A stretch of 50,883 bases of DNA from a virus: positions 1-50,883 of the IMG/VR virus record IMGVR_UViG_3300042923_000161; one strand, written 5' to 3'. A program made the position numbers and the translations under genes. The notes beneath the pieces are model-generated. The model was not told where the DNA came from, searched no databases, and saw only the letters and a list, made by a program, of their open reading frames with translations. Positions 1 to 8,769 of this stretch are shown in pieces. The stretch's first letter is position 1. Each line of letters opens with the position of its first letter.

Positions 1-127
1 TCCGGTGGGTTGCCACAGGAAGTTATTGACCAAATCATTGCTGAAGTTGCTGATATCCCAGAAGCAACTACCACATCAATGGGTATTGTGCAGCTTACAA
101 ATTCGACTGTATCGCAAAGTGAATATG
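1..127. repeat. Terminal direct repeat, left copy (assembly overlap of a circular genome)
   Basis: The first 127 bases are identical to the last 127 of the window (50757-50883). The repeat falls inside one continuous reading frame, so it is most simply the overlap left when a de Bruijn assembler closes a circle with a word length of 127, rather than a biological terminal repeat. Removing one copy gives a 50,756 bp unit. True packaged ends (cos, direct terminal repeats or headful permutation) are not revealed by it. Confidence 0.93.
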
Positions 128-1467
128 TCGCAGCTACCGCCAAAGCTGTTAGTGATGCGATAGATGTAGCAAAAACAATCGCGCAGTCCATGGATGAAGA
201 GTTCGTAATACCAACAGCTAACACCGCTGCACAGGGGTTTGCGACCACAGCGGAGTCTAACGCTAAGACGTATGCAGATACGAACTTTCGAAAACCTTCC
301 GAGATCGTCAATGCTAATCTTGTTAAAAATTCATCGGCTTTACTTGGGTTTGATTATTGGACCCAAAAAGCCAATGTTCTTTTTGAAAGATTCTTGAATC
401 AAACGATCGGCGGTTTCTTTGGTGTCAACGCCGCAGTACCCGCAGGAGAGTTCGCTATATTAGATAATGAACAAATCGGGGTTTCCCCCGGTGCAAAGTA
501 CTTGTTGCAAGCCGTTTTCCACACATCGGGGTCTTACACAAACACTACAACTCATATCGAGGTCAAAAATGCGGTTACAGGCGATACTATAGATGTCTTA
601 GTGCCTAACCCGCAGGCTTGGTGGCATAGAAAAACAAAGATTATCACCATCCCAGCAGGCGTGGCTAATATCTACCTCAGACTGGTTGTGACAAACGCAC
701 CCGGTGTTGCCACAAAGGGTATCGGGCGTATTAAATTTAGCGAGGTCATGAACAGCTTGAACCAAGATATGCCGTACACAGATGAGCTATCAACACGCGC
801 GTTATACGAAGGCGTAGAAGCGGCAAAGCAATCTGGCGTTGATGCTAAAAATGGTGTCGTGGGTGCCATTAACGCCAAGGGTGGAAGTGCATCCACATCC
901 GATACATGGGCAACACTGGTGACGAAGATTAACGCGATTCAGCAAGGTGCATATTCGGTGCTTACACCCGCTCTAAACACTGGTAATCTAAACCTGTCAT
1001 CTAACCAAACCGGATGGCTTTATGACTTTGCTAGTATACCTGCTAATGTCAAAACCATATCACTGATACCAACTTCCAGTAATGCGTATTGGTCAGTACG
1101 CATATCAGGAAACCTGATGATGTTGAGTTTTGGATTGAAGGATGCAAACGGGCTTGTGTGGCGAGTGTCACCCGCGGCATATGGAGGAGCGCAGACGGAA
1201 TACACTGTCAATATGTACTCACTTCAAGTAGATACAGTTGCAGGGTCGGCGCTTAGTATGTGCCTTGTAGCAAGCCAAATATGGACACTTGGGGATGTGA
1301 CACCCGGAGCTAATATTGGTTCTGTTAGAGCCTATGGTGCTGCCGCCAAACCACAAGGATTCGACACTACACGGCCTATGACTTTGGGGATTTATATCAG
1401 TGCCACAGCACCTAATAACACTACGTGTGCTGCAATAGCAGCTAATATGCGTCTACAAACAACATAA
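1..1467 (+). CDS. Tail fibre / receptor-binding protein, C-terminal part (continues from 50148)
   Basis: This is the 3' part of a fibre gene split by the contig break. Joining 50148-50756 to 1-1467 keeps the frame and gives 691 residues. The segment around positions 80-180 (GIVQL...SEYVAATAKAV) resembles the phage tail-collar fibre repeat (Phage_fiber_2 type). Positions 820-950 encode a KNGVVGAINAKGG...STSDTWATL motif that is common in tail proteins of Paenibacillus-like phages. The C-terminal part is a serine-, threonine- and glycine-rich beta-type region with no domain I recognise, and would be the host-binding tip. It is followed 12 bases later by the 183-residue gene. Identification as a fibre is good; receptor and fold are unknown. 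Confidence 0.85.
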   Translation, partial: SGGLPQEVIDQIIAEVADIPEATTTSMGIVQLTNSTVSQSEYVAATAKAVSDAIDVAKTIAQSMDEEFVIPTANTAAQGFATTAESNAKTYADTNFRKPSEIVNANLVKNSSALLGFDYWTQKANVLFERFLNQTIGGFFGVNAAVPAGEFAILDNEQIGVSPGAKYLLQAVFHTSGSYTNTTTHIEVKNAVTGDTIDVLVPNPQAWWHRKTKIITIPAGVANIYLRLVVTNAPGVATKGIGRIKFSEVMNSLNQDMPYTDELSTRALYEGVEAAKQSGVDAKNGVVGAINAKGGSASTSDTWATLVTKINAIQQGAYSVLTPALNTGNLNLSSNQTGWLYDFASIPANVKTISLIPTSSNAYWSVRISGNLMMLSFGLKDANGLVWRVSPAAYGGAQTEYTVNMYSLQVDTVAGSALSMCLVASQIWTLGDVTPGANIGSVRAYGAAAKPQGFDTTRPMTLGIYISATAPNNTTCAAIAANMRLQTT

Positions 1468-1479
1468 AGGAGGTGTCAT

Positions 1480-2031
1480 ATGTATTACGGCGCTAAGATT
1501 TACTACCAAGTTTTAACTGGACAAGTACTCCAAGTAGTGCCGCCTACGGCTGGTGAGTTTGTGGTACCGAACACTAAGGAAGAAGACTTTAAGTTATATG
1601 CCACGTTGAAGGGTCGAATCCCCGGAACTGTGGGTGTGTTGCAGCTTGACTACCCTTATGGCAAGTATGCTGAAGAATTCTCCAGTATGGTACCCGCAAA
1701 GGTGGATATTTATACAGGCAACATCTTGTTCACACGACAACCGGATGAACCTTCATCACCTGTCATCACTCCAGTATCTGACAGGTTGGATCAGGCTGAG
1801 TTTGCTCTTATGGATACATTGATGGAAACAGTGCGTGTGGGTCTGCTTCAGCACCTTGCCGGGTTCCGTGCAGATGGTGTGGATAACGCATTGGTTGATT
1901 TAGTCCTCCAGCATACAACACTACAGTTAGCTTTTGATGAATTGAAGTCAGAGGTTGACATGTACAGAGACATTACCGCAGCTTTGCTCATGGAGGTTAC
2001 AATACTAAAAGGCGGTGGAGAGGTTGGGTAG
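1480..2031 (+). CDS. Tail-fibre-associated protein of unknown function (183 aa)
   Basis: The product begins MYYGAKIYY, a start seen in small proteins that follow fibre genes in Bacillus and Paenibacillus phages. A strong site (AAGGAGGTGTCAT) precedes the ATG. The N-terminal half (about residues 1-90) looks like a compact beta domain. A proline-rich linker follows, and the last 80 residues are mostly helical (DRLDQAEFALMDTLM), possibly coiled coil. It sits between the fibre and an XkdX-like gene, an order that in related phages belongs to the tail-tip module. It may be a fibre accessory or chaperone; that role is inferred from position only. Confidence 0.75.
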   Translation: MYYGAKIYYQVLTGQVLQVVPPTAGEFVVPNTKEEDFKLYATLKGRIPGTVGVLQLDYPYGKYAEEFSSMVPAKVDIYTGNILFTRQPDEPSSPVITPVSDRLDQAEFALMDTLMETVRVGLLQHLAGFRADGVDNALVDLVLQHTTLQLAFDELKSEVDMYRDITAALLMEVTILKGGGEVG

Positions 2032-2038
2032 AAGCTTA

Positions 2039-2167
2039 ATGTATGAGTTCATCAAACGAATGTATACCAACGGCAACCTTACAGATGCAGACCTTGAATT
2101 GCTTGTGACAGGTGGACGTATCACAGCAGAGGAAATGCAGATTATCAAAGATTCTAAGCCCCAATAG
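2039..2167 (+). CDS. XkdX-like small phage protein (42 aa)
   Basis: A short frame encodes FIKRMYTNGNLTDADL and RITAEEMQIIK. This is the pattern of XkdX family proteins, which are 40-50 residues long, carry a helix followed by a GRIT-EEY/M motif, and lie just after fibre genes in PBSX-like and many Bacillota phages. The molecular role of XkdX is unknown. The gene starts 8 bases after the previous stop with only a weak ribosome site, so it may be translationally coupled. Its stop codon lies inside the hairpin of the terminator that follows. Confidence 0.72.
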   Translation: MYEFIKRMYTNGNLTDADLELLVTGGRITAEEMQIIKDSKPQ

Positions 2168-2178
2168 GGGCTTTTCCT
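2156..2178 (+). terminator. Rho-independent terminator after the fibre cluster
   Basis: A perfect 7-base-pair stem (AAGCCCC / GGGGCTT) with an AATA tetraloop is followed by a short T-rich tract. It separates the fibre/XkdX cluster from the internal virion genes. Confidence 0.75.
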
Positions 2179-2194
2179 ATTTCTACTATACCAA

Positions 2195-2225
2195 ACTAGC
2201 AAATTATGCTAGTATATTTAGCATA
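2195..2225 (+). promoter_or_regulatory. Overlapping dyads with a possible extended -10
   Basis: Two overlapping inverted repeats, ACTAGC/GCTAGT (2195-2200 and 2208-2213) and TATGCT/AGCATA (2205-2210 and 2220-2225), lie between the terminator and the next ribosome site. They surround a TGCTAGTAT extended -10-like element. No good -35 is visible. This could be an operator-controlled late promoter; that is inference. Confidence 0.4.
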
Positions 2226-2241
2226 AAAGGAGGTATGCGTC

Positions 2242-4707
2242 ATGGCAGTTAATGTCAAGGGCACGGTTGTAACACCTAAAGCCCCTGTCAGTGTTTCGGG
2301 ACAGAATTTAGGCGCTGTTAACAAACCAGCGGCTGGTGCTTCAGCGATTGGAACGCCTGTCCGAACAGGCACAGCAGCACCGACACCATCGTATTCATAC
2401 TCACCGAATATGAACCAAGGTGCAGCGAATCAGATCGTTTACTTAAAGCAGCTTTACGATCAGGCAGCGGCAGCAGGTAAGCCGAAGTCATCTCTAAATT
2501 CGATTGCAAGCAAGGCACAGGATCAGTATGGGCAGCTTGATCCGACCACAGCAACAGCGTTGAAGGGTATGAACGCCCAACAAGCAGCAGCGTGGTACCA
2601 AGGGTACAAGGATCAGAACAAGCAGCCTGTAGTGAACAACAACCCTGCGGTTACAGGAACTACGGCGCAGCCTACAGCACAGCCAGTAGATCCATGGGCT
2701 GACATCATGAACAACCCGATGATGCAGGAAATGATGGGTCGTCTGAATGGTTATGATCAGCAAATGGCAGCGTATGCGCAGCAACAACAAGAGCAACAAG
2801 CATACATGCAGCAGATGCAAGCCCAGAACTATCAGAACTTGATTGGTCAGTACCAGACTGCACAAGAGAATGACTTGTCTGCACTTGACCGTCAGTTTGA
2901 ACAGAGCAAATCTGAACTCTCTGACTCCAGCTTCCAAGACTACTTGCGTGCGCAGCAGCAAATGGCGAACCGTGGACTTGCAGGGTCTGGCTTGGCAAAT
3001 GATCAGGATACACGCTTATTGATGTCCAACAACAAAAACCTGAACAACCTTCAGAATTCTGTGCTGAATCAAAAAGCAGGTATCAAACAGCAGTATAATG
3101 GTCAAATTCAAGGGTTACAACAACAGCTTGCAGCCATCAACTTTCCCTCTGTGGCGGGAGGATCGTTAACCTCCCGTGACACGGGCACAGCGTCAGCGGG
3201 ACGGATGGCAGCGCCAGATGATACGTCCTTGAATATGATGTTTAACATCATGAAAGAAATGAACCCTTACGCTATGGCTACGGTTAAGGATCAAATGGAC
3301 TTTGCACGTATGTCCCAGAAAGATCAGATGGACTTCATGAAGGACATGATGCCATACCAGCAAGCCACCGTGAAGGATCAAATGCAGTATCAGGTTGACA
3401 TGTACAAGCAGCAGTTTGATTACAACAAGCTTGGCAGTGAAGAAAAACGATTCTACGACAAGCTGGATGTGGATTCTAAAATGAAGATTGCAGAACTTGC
3501 ACAGCAATATGATCTGAAAATGACTGATCTTATGGGCTATGACAAGAACGGCAATGCCACCTTTGCGGCTTCTAAATTTGTCAAAGAGTATGACCTTGAC
3601 AAATGGTACAAAGAGCAATCAATCAGCCAAGGATGGAGTAACATCGACATCAAGAAATATGTGGCTGAGAATAACGCCGCTCAAGGTTGGGAGAAGGTGC
3701 GTGTTGCACAGCAGAACGCTGACACACGTATTGCTGAACTTAATGTCAAGGCCCAAGAGATTACCGACAAGAACGCGCGTAACGCCTTTAAGGATCAGCT
3801 TGGGGAAGTAAACAACCTCATGAAACAGTCTTACAAGGAAATGAATGACTCCTTGGCTGTCCTGAACAAGCTTGATCCTAAGAAAGACAAAGAGCGGTAT
3901 GACGCTGCATTCGAACGCTGGCAGAAAGCAAGTAGGCAGTACGAAGTGGCGTACTCTTCAGTTGATGCCTTGGCTCAGATCGGTATTGGTAACGGTACCG
4001 ATAATGTGAATAAAGCTGTCACAGAGTCACAGAAGCAACTGGCTGAAGCTATGGGCACGGATACTTCTGGCTTGCTGAATAAATTCAACGGCGGCGGTGG
4101 ATCGAACTCGGGAAACTCCCTTGGCTCTCTTTCTAGGAAGTATGAATCCGGGGGCGACCCCGGACGAATTGCCCGTAATGCGGGTGATATCGGGGGAGCC
4201 AGTTACGGAACGTATCAGTTAACTACATCTAGCGGCTCAGCCAAAGCGTTTGTCCAATCCCTGAAGAACACAGCACCGGATGCCTATAAGAAACTTGTAG
4301 CACATCCGGTTGGTTCTAAAGCGTTTGATGCGGCTTGGAAACAAGTTGCAGCTACTAACAAAAACTTCGGTGACCTACAACACAGCTATGCCAAGTCTAT
4401 ATACTATGACAATGCAGCAAAATCCATTCTCAAGAATACAGGCTTGGATGTGAACAAACGCTCTAAAGCTGTTCAAGATGCTATTTGGTCTACAGCAGTA
4501 CAGCATGGTTCAGGTGGTGTTCAGAAGGTTGTCAAGGGAGCCGGGATTACTCCAGCTATGTCTGACACTGAGATTCTGAAACGCATCTACGCTGAGCGTG
4601 GAGCCAACAACGGGATGAAGTACTTCAAATCATCTTCAGCAAGTATCCGTCAAGGCGTGGTTAACCGATTCAAAAATGAACTTCAGGATGCACTAAAAAT
4701 GGTTTAA
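2242..4707 (+). CDS. Internal virion protein with C-terminal peptidoglycan-degrading domain (821 aa)
   Basis: The N-terminal 150 residues are low-complexity, rich in Ala, Pro, Thr and Gly. Residues 150-330 are Gln- and Met-rich, and residues 340-420 contain a repeated KDQMDF/KDQMQY unit suggesting long helices. From about residue 625 there is a compact domain starting KYESGGDPG and continuing GGASYGTYQL. This matches the lysozyme/transglycosylase-like domain found in virion-borne murein hydrolases of podoviruses; the Glu in KYESGG is the likely catalytic acid. The protein is probably ejected and opens the cell wall during DNA entry, like T7-type core proteins. The start has an AAGGAGGT site 8 bases upstream. 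Enzyme class is judged by motif only. Confidence 0.78.
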   Translation: MAVNVKGTVVTPKAPVSVSGQNLGAVNKPAAGASAIGTPVRTGTAAPTPSYSYSPNMNQGAANQIVYLKQLYDQAAAAGKPKSSLNSIASKAQDQYGQLDPTTATALKGMNAQQAAAWYQGYKDQNKQPVVNNNPAVTGTTAQPTAQPVDPWADIMNNPMMQEMMGRLNGYDQQMAAYAQQQQEQQAYMQQMQAQNYQNLIGQYQTAQENDLSALDRQFEQSKSELSDSSFQDYLRAQQQMANRGLAGSGLANDQDTRLLMSNNKNLNNLQNSVLNQKAGIKQQYNGQIQGLQQQLAAINFPSVAGGSLTSRDTGTASAGRMAAPDDTSLNMMFNIMKEMNPYAMATVKDQMDFARMSQKDQMDFMKDMMPYQQATVKDQMQYQVDMYKQQFDYNKLGSEEKRFYDKLDVDSKMKIAELAQQYDLKMTDLMGYDKNGNATFAASKFVKEYDLDKWYKEQSISQGWSNIDIKKYVAENNAAQGWEKVRVAQQNADTRIAELNVKAQEITDKNARNAFKDQLGEVNNLMKQSYKEMNDSLAVLNKLDPKKDKERYDAAFERWQKASRQYEVAYSSVDALAQIGIGNGTDNVNKAVTESQKQLAEAMGTDTSGLLNKFNGGGGSNSGNSLGSLSRKYESGGDPGRIARNAGDIGGASYGTYQLTTSSGSAKAFVQSLKNTAPDAYKKLVAHPVGSKAFDAAWKQVAATNKNFGDLQHSYAKSIYYDNAAKSILKNTGLDVNKRSKAVQDAIWSTAVQHGSGGVQKVVKGAGITPAMSDTEILKRIYAERGANNGMKYFKSSSASIRQGVVNRFKNELQDALKMV

Positions 4708-4722
4708 GGGAGGATGTAACAC

Positions 4723-7700
4723 ATGGCTTATAAATTCACCGCCATTCCCGGCGTAGGGTCGGGAGTTCGAAGTCAACTCGCGCCGGGTACACCCTACCCG
4801 TTTCAAGCAGTATCCGGTATTGGTGCGAAGGTAGCGCCAACTATCAACTTCAGCCAGACAGACGTGGCCCCTACTTCATCTGTTTCAGGCAGAGCGCCCA
4901 CGGGTGCTGCTGCTGAACCATGGTGGATGACGGGCCTAAACATCTTGTCTGCGCCGGGAAAAATAGTAACAGAGCAGACCGCTAACTGGACAGACGATAA
5001 GTGGGGATGGAATGACCTTCCCGTATGGAACCAAGTGTCTAATTTCGGTAAAGGTGTAGGTACACAGTGGGACAATTGGAATGACGGACAGTTAACATTT
5101 GATGATATTCCAGTCATCAGCGGTCTAGCCAACATGGGCCGGGAGATGCCCGGATTCAGTCAGACCCTTGACAACTTAGGTGTTGAGAATGAACGTGCTA
5201 AGTTTTGGGGCGGTTTAGCGGGTGACATTGCGCTTGACCCATTAACATGGATCACATTCGGTGCAAGTTCTGCTGTTAAATCTGGTGGTAAAGCCATGGC
5301 AGGTGCTGCACGTGATGTGGCGGCTGATTATGGTATCCAGATGGGTAAGGTCACTAAGTCAGCCATCCGTAACCTACCTGATGCCGTTGACCATAAAGTG
5401 TGGAATGACTTGCTGGAGTCCGGTTCATCCTTCCGTGTAGCTGAAAATCAAGCGGACTATGCGAAGCAGCTTGTCAAGCAACGCATTCAGGATGCTGGTA
5501 AAGCAGGACGTGCCAAAGCGCAAAACGCTCTTATCAATATTGATGTGCCCTTCACCAAGACTACATACCAGATCGGGAAAAAGCCTGCAAGTTGGGCAAA
5601 ATCCTCACCAACTATCAAGGGACAGGGTGCTAATGCACTGAACACATTAATGACACGTAGCGGTATTGATCCATCAACTACCGGAGCGGAGTTCATCCAG
5701 AAAGCCCTAGGAAAAACTAATCTGGAAGATATCACCTTCCAAGAGTATAATTGGTTAAAAGGCGAATTGAAGAACTTCGGAGAGTTTGCAGCCAAAGCGC
5801 AGAATGCTGGTGACCCATTCACTTCAGCGAAGAACGGGTTGCAGTTTGGAACCAAGACAATCAGTCCGGGGAATACTCCAGCGCCGGGCAGTGCAGTAGA
5901 CGGCTTCAACTTCTCCAGCCGCTTCGTACCTGATATGGGTGGACGATCTGTGAACGGACAGAAGTTCTTTGACGCTGTTCGTGCAATCAATCCACGTCAA
6001 GTCGGTACCGCTGCTTCAGGTGGTTTGGTGAATGAAGCTGGTGGCCTGATCCAAGACACATTCAACCGGATCAGAAACAATCTGGGTAACCGTTTGCCAC
6101 AGACCGTGCAGGATGTTATGAGACAAGCTGAAGACTTCAGCCCTAACGATCAACGGGCACTGGAATATGTGCTTGAAGGAGAGTTCCCGACAGGATTCGA
6201 CATGAACTCTTTTGATGCTACTAAAGTCTACCGCGCTGCGGAAACCTTGCGTACACACTATGATGACATGGCAAAATCTGAAGGACTCGCTGGTGTTCTG
6301 GACAGTACTCGCGGAGGTTATGCACCGCACGTTGTCAACCGTTCACCTGAGAAGGTCGCAGAGGTGCTTCAGAAGTATGCTGATGATCCTGAGTTGCAGA
6401 ATCTAGCGAAGGTTTCAGCAAGTAACAGCTTCAACCAGTCACGTAAAGGGTTCAAGTCATTCGCTCAGTTGGACAACTATATTGCGGGTATCGGACAGAA
6501 GATTGCAGCAGAGACTGATCCCGCTGAAATTGCCAAGCTTCAAGCGAAGATGGATGATGTTTCAGGCATCTTCGAACGTGATCCATTCAAGGCATTCCAG
6601 AAGCGTCTGTATAAGAGTTACCGGGTTCGTGAATTGGGTGATCTGTACAAGACGATGAAGGATGACGGCTTGCTGATGGAGCCAGACATGGCTACTTATG
6701 ATGAAGCGTTGTATGTTGCGCTGAATGCGTCTGAAGCAAAACGCTTGAATGTTCCGAACGGTACAGTGATGCACCGGGAAGTGAAGGATGCTTTGATGCA
6801 AGCCGATAAGATATTCACGAATGATGGTATGAACAAATTCGTGGAGAAGGTCACGTCCATAACAAACATCTGGAAGGGCTTGACCACTACGATTCGTCCA
6901 GTCCATCACTTGAACAACCTTGTCGGAAACATCTTCAACAACACGCTGGCTGGTGTAGAGGTCGGCAGCTACAAACGGGCCATGCAGACTCTGAACCGTG
7001 TGAGCCGTGGCAAGCCGAAGCAAGAAGACCTTGAACTGATGGAACTGGCTATGAAGAACGGTATCTTTGGACAAGGTCACTCTGATGAGTACCGCAGAAT
7101 CTTCGGTGATACTCCAGCAAAGGGTATCCGTAAAGCAGAGGACTTCGTACAGAACAACCGTGTGACCAGCTTCATGCGTAGATGGTTGGGCGACACCACA
7201 GATAACTGGAGCCGACTTGCACACTTTGAATCCGTTCTGAATAAGACCGGAGACGCGAAGCTTGCTGCTGACTCCACACGCAAGTTCTTGTTCAACTACG
7301 GTGAGCACACAGGTATGGATAGAACCATCCGGTTGGCTATTCCTTTCTGGACGTGGACAAAGAACAACATCCCGCTTCAACTGGAACAGCTTATGAAGCA
7401 GCCGCGCTACTATCAAACGTATCTCAGACTGCAAGACGCTTCTTATGAGTCTCAGGGACTGGATCGTCAAGACCAGCGTGATTTCGTGCGGGACGCATAC
7501 TTTGCAACACCATGGGGAACAGCACGTAACCCACGCGCACCGATCACAGACCTGAATAACCTCAGCAGCTTCCCAGAAGCGCTAAAATTCCTTGTTAACA
7601 GTGCATCACCACTTGTCAAGACTCCATTCGAACAAGTGGCAGGTAAGTCTTTCTTTACAGGAATGCCAATCGATAACCAGTGGGAGTACGCATTACAACA

Positions 7701-7794
7701 AGCGCCTATCTTGAACGACTTCTATAAGATGTTTAAAGGCGATTCATCAGTGCTGGACGTGTTGACAGGTAAAGAACTGGACGTAAACAAATAA
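4723..7794 (+). CDS. Very large internal virion / ejection protein (1023 aa)
   Basis: The product is the largest in the genome, directly after the murein hydrolase and before the lysis genes, which is where short-tailed phages keep ejection (core) proteins. A GVGSGVRSQLAPG start is followed by an Ala/Lys-rich helical body. A C-terminal region (about residues 720-960) has IRPVHHLNNLVGN and IPFWTWTKNNIPLQ, motifs seen in large structural polyproteins of environmental podoviruses. There is no signal peptide. A GGGAGG site precedes the ATG. The role in DNA ejection is inferred from size and context. Confidence 0.72.
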   Translation: MAYKFTAIPGVGSGVRSQLAPGTPYPFQAVSGIGAKVAPTINFSQTDVAPTSSVSGRAPTGAAAEPWWMTGLNILSAPGKIVTEQTANWTDDKWGWNDLPVWNQVSNFGKGVGTQWDNWNDGQLTFDDIPVISGLANMGREMPGFSQTLDNLGVENERAKFWGGLAGDIALDPLTWITFGASSAVKSGGKAMAGAARDVAADYGIQMGKVTKSAIRNLPDAVDHKVWNDLLESGSSFRVAENQADYAKQLVKQRIQDAGKAGRAKAQNALINIDVPFTKTTYQIGKKPASWAKSSPTIKGQGANALNTLMTRSGIDPSTTGAEFIQKALGKTNLEDITFQEYNWLKGELKNFGEFAAKAQNAGDPFTSAKNGLQFGTKTISPGNTPAPGSAVDGFNFSSRFVPDMGGRSVNGQKFFDAVRAINPRQVGTAASGGLVNEAGGLIQDTFNRIRNNLGNRLPQTVQDVMRQAEDFSPNDQRALEYVLEGEFPTGFDMNSFDATKVYRAAETLRTHYDDMAKSEGLAGVLDSTRGGYAPHVVNRSPEKVAEVLQKYADDPELQNLAKVSASNSFNQSRKGFKSFAQLDNYIAGIGQKIAAETDPAEIAKLQAKMDDVSGIFERDPFKAFQKRLYKSYRVRELGDLYKTMKDDGLLMEPDMATYDEALYVALNASEAKRLNVPNGTVMHREVKDALMQADKIFTNDGMNKFVEKVTSITNIWKGLTTTIRPVHHLNNLVGNIFNNTLAGVEVGSYKRAMQTLNRVSRGKPKQEDLELMELAMKNGIFGQGHSDEYRRIFGDTPAKGIRKAEDFVQNNRVTSFMRRWLGDTTDNWSRLAHFESVLNKTGDAKLAADSTRKFLFNYGEHTGMDRTIRLAIPFWTWTKNNIPLQLEQLMKQPRYYQTYLRLQDASYESQGLDRQDQRDFVRDAYFATPWGTARNPRAPITDLNNLSSFPEALKFLVNSASPLVKTPFEQVAGKSFFTGMPIDNQWEYALQQAPILNDFYKMFKGDSSVLDVLTGKELDVNK

Positions 7795-7814
7795 AGTCCG
7801 AAGGGGGAATTACC

Positions 7815-8117
7815 TTGATCGTGCAGACACAGCAACAAAACCCGCTGACACCTGAAAACGTGTCAGCTTGGGCTGTGCTGATAGACAAGTACGGTTTTTC
7901 TATGATACTCGCAATCGTAATGACGATTTTGGTAATTTCATTGCTGGCACTGTTCATTTCTGGTAGAATCGTTCCAAGAATCTACTTGGATAGGGCTGAA
8001 GAGGATCGTGACCGAATGCAAAATATTATGGAGACTGAACGTACTCAATATATGGCATCGCTGGCAGAATGGGTTAATACTTTGAAGAAGGATAATTCAG
8101 ATGGTCGGGGAGGATGA
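7815..8117 (+). CDS. Single-span membrane protein, holin-like (100 aa)
   Basis: The start is TTG, placed 7 bases after an AAGGGGG site. Residues about 22-50 form one strong hydrophobic segment (SMILAIVMTILVISLLALF), followed by a charged helical tail rich in Glu, Asp and Arg. It opens a cluster that continues with other small proteins, the endolysin and a second holin-like protein. It may be a holin, a holin regulator or part of the virion; the sequence does not decide. Confidence 0.65.
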   Translation: MIVQTQQQNPLTPENVSAWAVLIDKYGFSMILAIVMTILVISLLALFISGRIVPRIYLDRAEEDRDRMQNIMETERTQYMASLAEWVNTLKKDNSDGRGG

Positions 8118-8122
8118 CAGGA

Positions 8123-8320
8123 ATGTTGGACAACTTCTTGAAAAAGCTACTCCCCCGTAGTCATCGTGAACGTATCGAACAAAGCCAAGCCCGTTCTTCG
8201 CGCAGCGTGTCATTAACTATTGACAGGTACGTGAATCTATCACAACAGATGCAGGATGCTATACGGGAGAATGGTTTTGCCGAATACCTTTACATTGACA
8301 AGGGGGATAAGAAGAAATGA
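8123..8320 (+). CDS. Small basic protein of the lysis cluster (65 aa)
   Basis: Start chosen at 8123 because the GGGGAGG site is then 9 bases away; an in-frame ATG at 8114 lies directly against that site. The product is charged and basic at its N-terminus (KKLLPRSHRERIEQSQARSS) with a predicted helix after it, and has no membrane span. It overlaps the next gene by 4 bases (ATGA), which suggests coupled translation. Function not recognised. Confidence 0.62.
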   Translation: MLDNFLKKLLPRSHRERIEQSQARSSRSVSLTIDRYVNLSQQMQDAIRENGFAEYLYIDKGDKKK

Positions 8321-8769
8321 TCAGCGTGACAGACCTTTTGCTGCTATCAGTATATGTCTTGACATTCATTGTTGCGGCTTACATTTCAGTCAATCGGGTC
8401 AAGTACTTCATTGAACGGTGCCGCAAAGGGAATATATCTGTATTCGTTCTAGGTGCAATCATATTTGTAAACTCATACTCACTAAGCATGATTTCAGCTT
8501 TCAGTACACGCTTGAGGTCATCTCTTGAACTGGTTGATCATGCAGGGTCTGTCATCACCACCTATCTGTGGACTGTATCGCAGATAGGGTGCTTGATTGG
8601 TATCTTACTGGTATGTATCAATGTCGTCACTAATTACTACGATCTGGCTATAGTGCTAGGGAAACGGAGGTACTTAAATGGGAACACTTCAGGGACTGCT
8701 GCACAAGTCATCGGGACAGACAGCGTGGTTGAACCCGGCAGTGAAGTTCGCAACGGAGAAACTGATTGA
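8317..8769 (+). CDS. Three-span membrane protein, possible holin or antiholin (150 aa)
   Basis: Hydrophobic segments at about residues 5-25, 40-62 and 88-110 suggest three membrane spans. It lies just upstream of the endolysin, and its last 92 bases overlap the endolysin gene in another frame. The last roughly 30 residues are polar and are those constrained by the overlap. Position and topology fit a holin-type protein, but no family motif is visible. Confidence 0.6.
   Translation: MISVTDLLLLSVYVLTFIVAAYISVNRVKYFIERCRKGNISVFVLGAIIFVNSYSLSMISAFSTRLRSSLELVDHAGSVITTYLWTVSQIGCLIGILLVCINVVTNYYDLAIVLGKRRYLNGNTSGTAAQVIGTDSVVEPGSEVRNGETD

Noticed and set aside
1-127. Biological direct terminal repeats of the T7 kind
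   Set aside because: The repeat is only 127 bases, equals a common assembly word length, and lies inside a continuous coding frame.
6562-7470. 302-residue minus-strand open frame
   Set aside because: It lies wholly opposite the ejection protein gene and is a by-product of its codon bias.
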